Virus record (IMG/VR): IMGVR_UViG_3300042514_000757
Span: 19,783-83,782 of that record
DNA from: a virus
Length of the DNA stretch: 64,000 nt
Strand: one strand, 5' to 3'
Of this stretch, positions 47,584 through 56,715 are shown one piece after another. Numbering within the stretch: the first letter of the stretch is position 1; the number at the start of each line of letters is the position of its first letter. The notes below the pieces were generated by a model. The model did no database searches and was not told where the DNA came from. It worked only from the letters and a program-made list of their open reading frames with translations. Position numbers and translations under genes: made by a program.

Positions 47584-48762
47584 TTATGCGAAGATACGTC
47601 CCCATCCGCTCTTAGGACCGTCAGGAAGCCACCTCTTCTGCAGGACGCTACGAGCGTAGACAGCACCATCTCCGTTGCTCACAGCACCCGTATACCCATC
47701 GTTGAGGGATCCATAGGGATCGTTGACCACGTAATCGCCTGCAGGGGTCTTACCCACTACCACGAGCATGTGCCCTCCTGTAGGGGCACTGAGGGATCCC
47801 CTATGAAGGATTCCGATCACCACAGGACGACCAGCAGCAAGTTCCCTATCCAGATCCTCGAATCCTAGGGAATAACTAAAGGATGACTTAACTCCATAAG
47901 AAGCAAGCACTCTAGTTTGTACTAAGTGATCTGTAGTATCTCCAGTTGAGAATACTTTCTGTACATAAGCATCATCACCTTTAGATCCCTTAAGAGTTCC
48001 TGGTTTTAGATACTCAAGTACCATAGCACAAGCAGAACTATTGCAAGTTCTATCTGCATCTCTGTAGTTATCTGTCTGTGGGAAGAATGGAACATCAAGT
48101 ACAGAGGACTTTGGTTTCTCTGGTTTGGTTCTGAATGTCTTCACCCATGCAGAAGTATCTTTCATCTCTTCTGGTAGTTTAGCAATAAGAATCTTTTCCA
48201 GCATTCCTGCTGCTTCTACATGCTTAGGGTTCTTCTCATCGTAATGCTTGAAGAAATTGTGTAAATCTATAAACTCCATTGTGTATCCTCCTATTGGTTT
48301 TCTCCATAAATCTCCTTCGGCTTTACGCCTTCTTAGTAATCCTGCTTCAACATTAGATCCAGGATCACGATATAACTCTAATGTTTTAGGTATTGCTGCC
48401 CAATTCTTCTCTCTCAGATTGCGAGAGATAGTATCAAATCCTTCACTGCCATAAAAATTCGCCCCCAAGTTATACGCAAAACTTAGGAGCGCACCTTTTT
48501 GATTATCATTTAGTTCATCCCAATAGGGAATCTTCTGGACTGCAGGAAGAAAATAATTCTTCATCTGAAAGTCCAGAAGACTATCTGCGTACTTTTGAGT
48601 AATAGTTCTTCCTAGTTTAAAGGGACTACCATCAAAATCTCTTGTACTACCCCATCCAATAGTGATTGGTTCTCTACCAGTTTTGGGATCTGGATATGCA
48701 TGTAGATGGCAATCCTCAAAGGCCTTGATTAATTCAAGACCTGATTGAGGTGTTTGGGTCAT
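47584..48762 (-). CDS. Bifunctional endolysin: GH24 lysozyme plus C39-like peptidase
   Basis: 392 aa, ATG at 48762 overlapping the nrdB stop. Residues 1-155 are a T4-type GH24 muramidase: Glu16 and Asp25 (FEDCHLHAYPD), 'PITIGWGST', 'NDNQKGALLSFAYNLGANF' and 'GLLRRRKAEGDLW'. Residues about 225-390 are a papain-like C39 peptidase: 'VPFFPQTDN', Cys in 'RTCNSSACAMVLEYL', His in 'PTGGHMLVVVG', Asp in 'VNDPYG'. It would cut both glycan and peptide bonds of peptidoglycan. No signal peptide, so a holin is expected elsewhere. Confidence 0.85.
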   Translation of the reverse strand: MTQTPQSGLELIKAFEDCHLHAYPDPKTGREPITIGWGSTRDFDGSPFKLGRTITQKYADSLLDFQMKNYFLPAVQKIPYWDELNDNQKGALLSFAYNLGANFYGSEGFDTISRNLREKNWAAIPKTLELYRDPGSNVEAGLLRRRKAEGDLWRKPIGGYTMEFIDLHNFFKHYDEKNPKHVEAAGMLEKILIAKLPEEMKDTSAWVKTFRTKPEKPKSSVLDVPFFPQTDNYRDADRTCNSSACAMVLEYLKPGTLKGSKGDDAYVQKVFSTGDTTDHLVQTRVLASYGVKSSFSYSLGFEDLDRELAAGRPVVIGILHRGSLSAPTGGHMLVVVGKTPAGDYVVNDPYGSLNDGYTGAVSNGDGAVYARSVLQKRWLPDGPKSGWGRIFA

Positions 48763-49901
48763 AGTTGGAATCCTTCAAATGTGTTTTTAGTTACATCCTG
48801 CTTAATGCCGCCAACAACGTATGATTCAATTTCAGTTTCCTGTGGAGCATTTTGCATCATCTTAGAATTCAACCAGTGCTCAGTCCAGGGAAGAGGATTA
48901 TTCTTTGCTGGAATATCATAAATTGCTGGAAGACCAATAGACTTCATGCGACGATTAGCAATCCACTCAACATACTGTGAAAGCAGCTTAGTATTTAGTC
49001 CAATCATAGATCCATCTTTGAACAGGTATTCTGCCCAGTTCTTTTCCTCATCTACAGCATTCCTAAACATCTCAACAATATTATTCTTCTCTTCCTCTGC
49101 AATACGAACCATATCTGGATCATCACCAGCAGCCCACTTATTCAGAATCTTCTGAGTAAGAACTAAGTGTTGGGATTCGTCTCTGGCGATGAGGGAGATG
49201 ATTTTGGCACTTCCTTCCATGAGTTTAAGTTCACCAAAAGCGAAAGAGCAGGCAAACGATACGTAGAACCGAATTCCTTCGAGGATATTAACGTTAGCAA
49301 TCGCTCGATAAAGTTTTCTTTTGAGTTCATATCTATTTTCTTGTGCGGTAGTAACACCCTCTTGAGCAAACTTCCAGTCATTAGAAGCACCATATTGATG
49401 TGCTGCAGATAGAAATTCATCGTAAGCAGCAGTCACACTATTTGCTCTAGCAATGATCTTCTCATCATCAAGAACAGTATCAAGAATTTCAGTGGGATCT
49501 GGATACACATTCTTAATGATATAAGTGTAAGAACGGGAATGAATCATTTCCATGAATCCCCACACTTCCATACATGCTTCCAGTTCAGGTAGAGAACAGT
49601 ATGGAAGGAAAGCAATACTAGGACCACGACCCTGAACAGAATCAAGAAGAATTTGGTATTTGAGATTCGATGTAAAGATGTGCTTTTGTTCTTGGCGAAG
49701 TTGTTGATAATCGGCACGATCCTTTTGGAGGGAGACCTCCTCAGGTCTCCAGAAATATCCAAGTTGAGATTGAGTTAGTTTATCAAAGTCTGGATACTTA
49801 TATGAATCATACCTTTGGACTCCAAGAGGAGCCCCAAAGAACATAGGTTGTTTTTTAGTGTCAACTTTTTTTGAGTTGAATACAGTCATTGATTCTACCA
49901 T
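48759..49901 (-). CDS. nrdB: Ribonucleotide reductase small subunit NrdB (class Ia)
   Basis: 380 aa from ATG 49901 with AAGGAAA upstream; the frame extends back over the nrdA stop without need. Iron ligands and radical site: 'LEACMEVWGFMEMIHSRSYT' (Glu, His and the Tyr of SRSYT), 'LEGIRFYVSFACSFAF' and 'IISLIARDESQHL'. The radical Tyr is retained. It works with NrdA to make dNTPs. Confidence 0.95.
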   Translation of the reverse strand: MVESMTVFNSKKVDTKKQPMFFGAPLGVQRYDSYKYPDFDKLTQSQLGYFWRPEEVSLQKDRADYQQLRQEQKHIFTSNLKYQILLDSVQGRGPSIAFLPYCSLPELEACMEVWGFMEMIHSRSYTYIIKNVYPDPTEILDTVLDDEKIIARANSVTAAYDEFLSAAHQYGASNDWKFAQEGVTTAQENRYELKRKLYRAIANVNILEGIRFYVSFACSFAFGELKLMEGSAKIISLIARDESQHLVLTQKILNKWAAGDDPDMVRIAEEEKNNIVEMFRNAVDEEKNWAEYLFKDGSMIGLNTKLLSQYVEWIANRRMKSIGLPAIYDIPAKNNPLPWTEHWLNSKMMQNAPQETEIESYVVGGIKQDVTKNTFEGFQL

Positions 49902-49914
49902 TAGTTTTCCTTCT

Positions 49915-52215
49915 CTAGATTTTACACGAATCACAATCTTCTTCAGCTTCCAATAGTTCACTAATCAGATCGTCCACGTTCTGTTTTGCCTCATCATCAC
50001 CATCCTTCTTAGCATCATAAGTATTCTGATAGTAGGAAGTCTTCCAACCATACTTGTATGTATTGAGGAAGTCTGTTGCCATCACTGACACAGGAACTTC
50101 ATTATCGGCATAATTTTCTGGATTATATGACCAGTTTCCAGAAATCGCTTGATCGAAGAACTTTTGCATAACAGCAACAATATTAATATAACCAGTGTTG
50201 CTAGGCATATCCCAAAGAAGCGTATAGTTGTTCTTGAGAGATTGATAAGAGGGGACAATCTGCTTGAGAGGTCCTTTCTTCGATTTCTTAACGGACAAGT
50301 AACCTCTAGGTGGTTCGATTCCATTTGTTTCGTTTGACACAACGGAACTGCTCTCCGATGGCATCTGTGCGGACAGTGTTGAGTTCCTGAGACCGTGAGC
50401 CAAGATGGATGATCTAAGACTTTCCCAATCATAATTCAATTCATTAGGTACGATTTCATCAACTTCCTTTTTATAGGTATCAATTGGAAGAATACCATCA
50501 GCATACTTAGTACGATCAAAGTATCCACAAGGACCATACTCTTTAGCGAGTTGGTTGGATGCTTTCAGTAGATAGTACTGGAATGCTTCAGTTAGATCAT
50601 GAACCAGTTTCCATGCACCAGGATCATCATAGTGCTCACCATGACGAGCAAGATAGTGTGCAAGACCAATGTATCCAACACCCAGAGAACGACGATTGAG
50701 TGTGGAAAGTTCTGCAGCAAGTACAGGATACTCCTGATAATCAATCAGAGAATCTAGACCACGAACAGCAAGATCACAAAGTTCTTCAAGTTCATCAAGG
50801 TTCTTCAGTTTGCCAACATTAATCGCAGACAGAATGCAGAGAGCAATCTCTCCCATAGGATCATCAATATGCTGAACTGGTTTTGTTGGCAGAGTAATTT
50901 CTTGACAGAGGTTACTCATCCATACCTTATCCTTGAAGGAAGAGTGAGAGTTACAATGGTCGATGTTCATGATATACAAACGACCAGTCTCAGCACGTTC
51001 TTTCAGGAGGTCCAGAATGAGTTCTTGAGCTCCGATAGTCTTTCTAGGAATAGACTCATTTCGTTCTGCAGCAACATACAGATCGTCAAATCCGTCAAGC
51101 CCAAAATTAGCACTAAGCTCAGGAACGTCGTGGGGACTAAAGAGTGAAATTTCTTCGTTCTTGATGAATCGTTCATAGAACAACTTGCTGATTTGGATGC
51201 TGTAGTCTAACTTACGAACTCGGTTATCTTCAGTTCCTTTGTTATTTTTTAATACAAGGATGTCTTCGATTTCCTGGTGCCAGATGGGGAAGTGTACTGT
51301 TGCTGATCCACCTCGGATTCCATTTTGTGTACAGCATCGTACAGTCGATTCAAACTTCTTAAGGAAAGGAACAACGCCAGTGTGCGTAACTTCTCCACCT
51401 CGGATCTTACTGTTGATACCACGGATTCGACCTGCGTTGATACCGATTCCTGCCCTTTGTGAAACATAACGACCAATGGCCATATCACTACTAAAAATGC
51501 TATCCAGGGTGTCATCAGAGTCAACCAGAACACAAGACGCAAACTGACGAAGGGTAGTTCGGACTCCTGCCATGATTGGCGTTGGGATGTTGATTTTGTG
51601 CTTGCTTGTGGCATCGTAGTACCTCTTCACATACGATAGTCGGGTTTCCTGAGGATAATCAGCAAACAGAGTAGCAGCAATCAACATATACATGTATTGA
51701 GGAGTCTCAAAAATGTTATTGTTGCTACGATCCTGTACAAGATATTTATCTACAACCTGACGTAGACCAGCATAGGTAAACAAGAAGTCGCGTTCATGAT
51801 CGATAAAGGAATCGATCTTATCCCAATCATCCATGGAATATTTTCCTAGTAGTTCTCCATCATAAACATTTCGAGAAACACCACCAACAAGATGATCATG
51901 AACATTTGGAAATGCTACTTTCCAATTCTGTCCAAAGACATGCTTGCGTAGACCGAAAAGGAGAAGACGAGCAGCGACAAACTGATAATTTGGATTATCA
52001 AGAGAGATGAGATCACTGGCAGATCGGACAAGAATCTCTTGGATTTCCGATGTTTTAATACCATCATAGAATTGGATGTTTGCATTCATTTCTACTTGAG
52101 ATGCTGAGACACCACTCAGACCATCACAAGCATGTTCTACCATCGTATGAATCTTTTCGATATTGATATACTCGATAGAACCATTTCTTTTTTCTACTTT
52201 TAGACCGTTGCTCAT
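49915..52215 (-). CDS. nrdA: Ribonucleotide reductase large subunit NrdA (class Ia)
   Basis: 766 aa from ATG 52215, which overlaps the primase stop and has AAGAAGG upstream. Catalytic features: 'FASCVLVDSDDTLDSI', 'HCNSHSSFKDKVWMSNLCQE', 'SLGVGYIGLAHYLARHG', 'AQMPSESSSVVSNETNGIEP' and the C-terminal Cys pair 'EDCDSCKI' that exchanges with glutaredoxin. The N-terminal ATP-cone is shortened ('VEKRNGSIEYINIEKIHTMV'). Confidence 0.95.
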   Translation of the reverse strand: MSNGLKVEKRNGSIEYINIEKIHTMVEHACDGLSGVSASQVEMNANIQFYDGIKTSEIQEILVRSASDLISLDNPNYQFVAARLLLFGLRKHVFGQNWKVAFPNVHDHLVGGVSRNVYDGELLGKYSMDDWDKIDSFIDHERDFLFTYAGLRQVVDKYLVQDRSNNNIFETPQYMYMLIAATLFADYPQETRLSYVKRYYDATSKHKINIPTPIMAGVRTTLRQFASCVLVDSDDTLDSIFSSDMAIGRYVSQRAGIGINAGRIRGINSKIRGGEVTHTGVVPFLKKFESTVRCCTQNGIRGGSATVHFPIWHQEIEDILVLKNNKGTEDNRVRKLDYSIQISKLFYERFIKNEEISLFSPHDVPELSANFGLDGFDDLYVAAERNESIPRKTIGAQELILDLLKERAETGRLYIMNIDHCNSHSSFKDKVWMSNLCQEITLPTKPVQHIDDPMGEIALCILSAINVGKLKNLDELEELCDLAVRGLDSLIDYQEYPVLAAELSTLNRRSLGVGYIGLAHYLARHGEHYDDPGAWKLVHDLTEAFQYYLLKASNQLAKEYGPCGYFDRTKYADGILPIDTYKKEVDEIVPNELNYDWESLRSSILAHGLRNSTLSAQMPSESSSVVSNETNGIEPPRGYLSVKKSKKGPLKQIVPSYQSLKNNYTLLWDMPSNTGYINIVAVMQKFFDQAISGNWSYNPENYADNEVPVSVMATDFLNTYKYGWKTSYYQNTYDAKKDGDDEAKQNVDDLISELLEAEEDCDSCKI

Positions 52216-53207
52216 ACCTTCTTCCAAGTGTTAAATTTAAGTTGTGCTTCTAAACCTTCGTAGATATTTGTCTCTACGATTTTCTGAACATCATGTCCAG
52301 CGAGTACCATATCGTTGAGATCCTTTTCATGTATGTCTGAAGGGAAAATTACGATTGGTAGTTTTCTATCTATTACCTTTTGCATCCTAGCAACAATCTG
52401 CTGGTTTCGTGGTTCATTGTCATAAACGAATACGAAGTTACTTTTACCAGAAACGAATTCCCAATCCACATCAGCACCAACCATAGCTATTGCATTAGTT
52501 AGAAACAGACTATCAATAGGACCTTCGGTAATAAAGACATCTTTAGTGTAATCAACTCCATCAAGATTATAGATCTTTGGATGAGAGTCATCTAGGATGG
52601 TAGTAATATACCTCAACTGGGTATTGTTTGTCAAGGATCGACCTTGAAAACCAAACCACTCACCATTCCTAATGAGTGGAATAATGATTCGACTATGATC
52701 GTTATCTACGTTGTCGAATGTATCTTTCTGAGAATTTACCCACGCTTTATATTTGGGGCAGTAGTAAAGTTTATTTAGTTTATCTTTGGGGATCTTCCGA
52801 TCCAGTAAATACTTTTTTGCGGGGTGTACCTCATCGAGAATGGAAATAGGAACAACACCTTTCTTATCACTTTTGAATTTCGGTTTATCGAATTCTAGTT
52901 TTGGGTTGGGGGTGTTTGTTGCCTTTCCAGTGAGACCCTCTTTATATCGTTTTAGAACGTATTCATCATAGAGATCTGTAGCATTGTCCTTTAGGAAATT
53001 TGCAAGAGTCCTTCCGACTCCACAGTTATGACACTTGAAAAGGATGTCATTCTTTTTCAGATAGAAATACCCCCGTGTTTTAGACTTACTCTTATGTGAG
53101 TCTCCACAGTAGGGGCATCGGAAGTTATAAAGATTGTCTTTCTTTCGTGAAAATTTTTCCAGTCTGGATGAGACTAGACTCACATATTCAACATCAATGT
53201 AACTCAT
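52212..53207 (-). CDS. 61: DNA primase gp61
   Basis: 331 aa, ATG at 53207. N-terminal zinc finger 'FRCPYCGDSH' with 'FKCHNCGVG', RNA polymerase body, then TOPRIM segment 'DVFITEGPIDSLFLTNAIAM' and 'NFVFVYDNEP'. Partner of gp41 helicase. It heads the primase-nrdA-nrdB-lysin run from the consensus promoter at 53234-53262. Confidence 0.94.
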   Translation of the reverse strand: MSYIDVEYVSLVSSRLEKFSRKKDNLYNFRCPYCGDSHKSKSKTRGYFYLKKNDILFKCHNCGVGRTLANFLKDNATDLYDEYVLKRYKEGLTGKATNTPNPKLEFDKPKFKSDKKGVVPISILDEVHPAKKYLLDRKIPKDKLNKLYYCPKYKAWVNSQKDTFDNVDNDHSRIIIPLIRNGEWFGFQGRSLTNNTQLRYITTILDDSHPKIYNLDGVDYTKDVFITEGPIDSLFLTNAIAMVGADVDWEFVSGKSNFVFVYDNEPRNQQIVARMQKVIDRKLPIVIFPSDIHEKDLNDMVLAGHDVQKIVETNIYEGLEAQLKFNTWKKV

Positions 53208-53638
53208 CTAGATTGGGTTTGGTTGCTCCCCCCATTATAGGCCATTCCCAGCATGTTGTCAACAAAGGGGACGACGAAACCCACGATCAGGACGGCGGCA
53301 CCAGTCAGGGCGGCGGCCTGCCATTTGAATTTTGATAATTCGGTTATATTGTTCTCTACAGTTTCCAATCTCTTGATAACAGATTTGTGCTCTTCGGAAT
53401 TTTGATGCTTAACATCCTCTATCATTTTTACAATTAGGTCATCTGTCTTGATGCTCTGCTCAATACGTTCATCGTGCTTAGCAAGAATGTTTGCAATACG
53501 TTGATTGGATTCCGAGATTTTATCTACAGCGTTCTCCAACTTGTCTAACATCTCCCTGGATAGAGTTTCGTAGATGTTTAATTTAGACTCCAGTACATCT
53601 AACTTGGCGAGTTCTTTGTTTATTGTATTGTTAAACAT
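53204..53638 (-). CDS. Coiled-coil membrane protein, unknown function
   Basis: 144 aa, ATG at 53638, stop overlapping the primase ATG. Long coiled coil (residues 1-105) and one C-terminal transmembrane helix ('AAALTGAAVLIVGFVVPFV'). Such topology occurs in phage holin- or spanin-like proteins, but I cannot assign it. Confidence 0.65.
   Translation of the reverse strand: MFNNTINKELAKLDVLESKLNIYETLSREMLDKLENAVDKISESNQRIANILAKHDERIEQSIKTDDLIVKMIEDVKHQNSEEHKSVIKRLETVENNITELSKFKWQAAALTGAAVLIVGFVVPFVDNMLGMAYNGGSNQTQSR
53234..53262 (-). promoter_or_regulatory. Consensus sigma70 promoter for primase/nrd operon
   Basis: Minus strand TTGACA, 17-base spacer, TATAAT; perfect hexamers, located in the 3' end of the coiled-coil gene about 27 bases before the gp61 ATG. 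Confidence 0.88.
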
Positions 53639-53648
53639 CTCTATATCC

Positions 53649-54281
53649 TCAGGATTGTGTTGAGTCTAGAGATCCACTTTTAGCATTCTGTTGTAGTGTT
53701 TTCTGTTGGGACTGCAATCTCTTTTGCATTTCAACTTTCTTCTGCTGTAATTGCTTTTGCATATTTTGCTTAGCAAGTGCAATTCTTTTTTGTGCGTCCG
53801 TCTTAGCAACTTGTTGCTTTTTAGATTGGTCCTGTTTTGCCTTTTGTGGATTATCTAATGTATTCGCTAAAGGTTGGGGTGAAGGTATAGCAGTTTGATT
53901 CATACTCGCCTCTAAAACTACATCTGCAATTCTCTTCAGAGCTTTTGATCTTTTTTGGGTATAAAAATCAATTACTTCTGTCGGAAATATTCTTTTAATA
54001 TTTATAATTTGCCCATAGTCACGAAAATACTTACGCAGTTTATTCTTAACTTCTGTTTCAGTTTTCCCATACAGAATAACTTCGCCAACTCCTGCAAGTT
54101 TAACTTGAAAAGCATAAGTCATTGTGGACTCATAAATTTTCTTTTTTGGTTTTCTCCTAATAATTTTAGAACCCTTTAGTCTACCAGGAGGTTCTACTGC
54201 TGGAGGAAGAGATGTCTCTACTCCAGTGCCCACAGCATTAGTAGGAGCAACACCAGCGGATATAGCAGATTCTTCATTCAT
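53649..54281 (-). CDS. Basic protein with Gln/Lys coiled-coil tail, unknown function
   Basis: 210 aa from ATG 54281 (MNEESAISAGVAPTNAVGTG). Pro/Gly-rich N-terminus, basic patch 'RRKPKKKIYES', a small globular part 'KLAGVGEVILYGKTETEVKN' reminiscent of an LCxxN-type domain, then a Gln/Lys-rich helix to the C-terminus. Possibly a structural or head-interior protein. No family assigned. Confidence 0.65.
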   Translation of the reverse strand: MNEESAISAGVAPTNAVGTGVETSLPPAVEPPGRLKGSKIIRRKPKKKIYESTMTYAFQVKLAGVGEVILYGKTETEVKNKLRKYFRDYGQIINIKRIFPTEVIDFYTQKRSKALKRIADVVLEASMNQTAIPSPQPLANTLDNPQKAKQDQSKKQQVAKTDAQKRIALAKQNMQKQLQQKKVEMQKRLQSQQKTLQQNAKSGSLDSTQS

Positions 54282-54282
54282 C

Positions 54283-54645
54283 TTATATACCATTTAATTG
54301 TATTTGTATCGTGTTGTCGATTTCAACATCATTTAAGAAATTTTCAGGCCACCTGTTTAAGAACAATAAAAATGTTTTTAGACATGACCAATACTCTTTT
54401 TCTAATTTATATAGTAATAGGGGAGTTGCTGCTTCTCCCCAGACATTATACAAAATAATTAGATGATTAAGAATAAGATGAGTTCTTGCCACATTACTTT
54501 TCAAGTAACGTTTGAAGAGTCTCTTCAGATATTTAAATCGTTGAAGATCCTCCTCAAAGTCTTCATATGTAGCGGATTGAGGATTCTCATAATTCTTAAT
54601 TGCGAATAATAAGAAATTATCCTCGTTTAACTCATCAAATTGCAT
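54283..54645 (-). CDS. Conserved-looking helical protein, unknown function
   Basis: 120 aa, ATG at 54645. 'FKYLKRLFKRYLKSNVARTH' and 'LILNHLIILYNVWGEAATPL' form amphipathic helices; strings of this kind are widespread in T4-like cyanophages, but the function is unknown to me. Stop abuts the ATG of the next gene. Confidence 0.75.
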   Translation of the reverse strand: MQFDELNEDNFLLFAIKNYENPQSATYEDFEEDLQRFKYLKRLFKRYLKSNVARTHLILNHLIILYNVWGEAATPLLLYKLEKEYWSCLKTFLLFLNRWPENFLNDVEIDNTIQIQLNGI

Positions 54646-54659
54646 AATCTATAATCTCA

Positions 54660-55274
54660 TCAGGTTCCGAATGTTAAGGTTGCTGCACCGTTAGAAGTTA
54701 CTTCCTCAGTACCACCAGCAGAGGTGATCTTGACTCTGTATGCAGTTCCATTTAGGGTATTGTCAGTTACACCAGCAACAGTTAGAGTTGCACCCGTGTA
54801 TCCAGTGTAGATTGAACCATCAGTGGTAGCACCGATGTTAACCCAACGAGTTGCAGAAGGAGCAAGTCTCTGCCATGCATAAGCAAGAGTTCCAGGAGTT
54901 CCAGTAGTGGAAGTAGTAACTGCGAAGGTTGCACCACCAGTCGTAGTGGTTGCACTAGCAGGTTGACCAGTGATGGTTACTGCAGATGCTACGTCTGCTG
55001 CGATTGTATCATCAGTCTGAGTCTCATTAGCATTCGTATCGGGATTGCTGAGAGCAACTAGTTTCTCTGCCTTGTGGCGGGTATTACCTGATGCATCAGT
55101 ATAGGTGTAGTATGACCACCAACCAGGGCCATCAATACCACGAGTGCGGTTCTCGTTTAGTGCTGCTTCTGTCTCATCAACAAAAACGATTGTTGGAGTG
55201 ATTGATCTTGAAGCAATGGTCATTGCCACCTTTGCTTTATTAGCGTTTGAATCTGTTCTTCCGTAAAGAGACAT
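54660..55274 (-). CDS. Virion decoration-like protein with Ig-like domain
   Basis: 204 aa, ATG at 55274. N-terminal ~90 residues ('MSLYGRTDSNANKAKVAMTI', 'GPGWWSYYTYTDASGN') followed by an Ig-like domain ('ITGQPASATTTTGGATFAVT', 'TLAYAWQRL', 'NGTAYRVKITSAGG'). Ig-like domains on phage heads or fibres bind carbohydrate surfaces, as with T4 Hoc. It has its own terminator plus late promoter upstream, implying high late expression. Confidence 0.8.
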   Translation of the reverse strand: MSLYGRTDSNANKAKVAMTIASRSITPTIVFVDETEAALNENRTRGIDGPGWWSYYTYTDASGNTRHKAEKLVALSNPDTNANETQTDDTIAADVASAVTITGQPASATTTTGGATFAVTTSTTGTPGTLAYAWQRLAPSATRWVNIGATTDGSIYTGYTGATLTVAGVTDNTLNGTAYRVKITSAGGTEEVTSNGAATLTFGT

Positions 55275-55307
55275 TGTGTTCTCCGATAAACTTTGATATC
55301 CTGTATT

Positions 55308-55315
55308 TATTTATA
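55308..55315 (-). promoter_or_regulatory. T4-type late promoter for the Ig-like gene
   Basis: Minus-strand TATAAATA, 34 bases upstream of ATG 55274, directly after a terminator. Confidence 0.8.
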
Positions 55316-55342
55316 AAAAAGGGGTCTTAGTGAGACCCCTTT
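55315..55342 (-). terminator. Rho-independent terminator
   Basis: Minus-strand GGGGTCT/AGACCCC stem with 5-base loop and TTTTTT tail. The stop codon of the 54-aa gene lies in its loop. Confidence 0.9.
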
Positions 55343-55491
55343 CCATATAGCATTGCTCTGATTAGATGTCGTATAAAATCTATAATACCGTTTTCCTTAA
55401 ATCGTTTTGTCTTAGCGAGGTATTCTGAAAATGCTAGGAGCAATCCCAGCACTACAGTAATACCCCAATTAAGAACTAAACAACTGATCAC
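55327..55491 (-). CDS. Small membrane protein of 54 aa, possibly holin-like
   Basis: GTG start at 55491 overlapping the TGA of the upstream gene (GTGA). Begins VISCLVLNWGITVVLGLLLA: one transmembrane helix, then 'SEYLAKTKRFKENGIIDFI' and a basic end. The size and topology would suit a small holin or pinholin, but evidence is only topological. Confidence 0.6.
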   Translation of the reverse strand: MISCLVLNWGITVVLGLLLAFSEYLAKTKRFKENGIIDFIRHLIRAMLYGKGSH

Positions 55492-55661
55492 TGACAGTTC
55501 TTAAGAAGTGCCGTGCGGACAGTACCAGCAAGTAGATCATCAATGTCATTGTCAGTAGTTTTAGCATAACGCTCAACTAGTTCAACGACAAGTCTCTTAG
55601 TGTGGCATGAACCAATAAGAGCAAAAAGAATTGGTTTTACAACCTCTACGATAGCGCCCAT
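55488..55661 (-). CDS. Small conserved-looking protein of 57 aa
   Basis: ATG 55661 with AAAGGAG upstream. Begins MGAIVEVVKPILFALIGSCH, a hydrophobic N-terminal helix, then 'VELVERYAKTTDNDIDDLLA'. Translationally coupled to the 54-aa membrane protein. Function unknown. Confidence 0.65.
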   Translation of the reverse strand: MGAIVEVVKPILFALIGSCHTKRLVVELVERYAKTTDNDIDDLLAGTVRTALLKNCQ

Positions 55662-55709
55662 AATTAATCTCCTTTACTATTTTTTAATGTATTGGGTTTC
55701 CCCATCTAT

Positions 55710-56705
55710 TTAGTCAAACCTACTTGAATACATTCCCTTATTTGCTGCCTTCTCTTTAGAAGTATGTCCATGCTTGACAACTCTAGAAACTTGGCGATTT
55801 ACTCTTCTGTTTTGGGTTTCTTGAGGAGTTTCCTTAGCACCTCTTTCCTTAGGTGCTTGACGAGAACCAGGATGATTCTGCTTGTGTGCTTTTCCTTCTA
55901 CCGATTTAGAGATATCAAGTTTAGTTCCAGTCTTCTTTTCGTGCTTGTCTAGAACTGCTTGGCGTTTCTTGACTGCTGCTAGAGATGCTTTTGCTTTCTC
56001 TGCACGACCAGAACGACCAGCATCACCACGATCCACACCTTCTTTATCCATTCTGCGTGCTTCCATGAAGTCTGAGAATGATAGCATTTCTGTTTCCTCG
56101 TTTCTAGACTTTGCCTTTGCTACTGATGATGGATAAGAACTCTCTTTACTCTTAGGAACATTTGTTCCCATAATTTCTCTTCTTACTTGACCAGCATCTT
56201 TTTTCCAGAATGGGTTCTTCTTAAATTCGTGCTTCTTACCCTTGGGTTGATCCCTCTTCTTTTCCATTTTCTTCTGTGCCGCTGAAAGATTGCCATGTCT
56301 AGCATACTCTTTCTCACCAGGACCACCTTTCTCAAATGATTGAGTATCTGGATTATCTACACCTAGTTGCTTTCTCTTTGCCTGTGACTTTTCCTTTGGG
56401 GTATATCCAGAAGGATTTGGATTCTTCTTGTCGTCCCAAGCAACCTTTCCTTCAGTCTGCATTGCTTCTCTTCTTGCCTTTGCTTTGGCAAGTAGTCTTG
56501 CCTTTGCTGCATCACGCTCATCAGCAGGAATGCTGAACATGTTGCGATCAGTCTTGAGTTTCTCTGCAGGAGGCTTGATGTCTGCCTCCTTTAGACTCTC
56601 ACTATCAGGATTGATTTTGACTGATGATTTACCACCAGAGAGTTTTACCTCTTTCTCCCTATCAGAATATTTTCTTTCTTGAATGTAAGATTTAAATGCC
56701 TTCAT
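55710..56705 (-). CDS. Very basic head-interior-like protein with capsid-targeting-like N-terminus
   Basis: 331 aa, ATG at 56705. The N-terminus MKAFKSYIQE/RKYSDREKEV resembles the T4 internal-protein targeting peptide (MKTYQEFIAE), with an I-x-E prohead protease cleavage signal. The rest is extremely Lys/Arg-rich and disordered ('KKMEKKRDQPKGKKHEFKKN', 'QNRRVNRQVSRVVKHGHTS'), as in DNA-bound core proteins. It lies next to the core-like and nucleotidyltransferase genes. Packaging is an inference. Confidence 0.72.
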   Translation of the reverse strand: MKAFKSYIQERKYSDREKEVKLSGGKSSVKINPDSESLKEADIKPPAEKLKTDRNMFSIPADERDAAKARLLAKAKARREAMQTEGKVAWDDKKNPNPSGYTPKEKSQAKRKQLGVDNPDTQSFEKGGPGEKEYARHGNLSAAQKKMEKKRDQPKGKKHEFKKNPFWKKDAGQVRREIMGTNVPKSKESSYPSSVAKAKSRNEETEMLSFSDFMEARRMDKEGVDRGDAGRSGRAEKAKASLAAVKKRQAVLDKHEKKTGTKLDISKSVEGKAHKQNHPGSRQAPKERGAKETPQETQNRRVNRQVSRVVKHGHTSKEKAANKGMYSSRFD

Positions 56706-56715
56706 TTGTCTACCC

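Noticed and set aside
47581-47588. CATAAATA as a late promoter at the endolysin end
   Set aside because: It contains the endolysin stop codon, and a perfect TATAAATA lies closer to the next gene at 47462.
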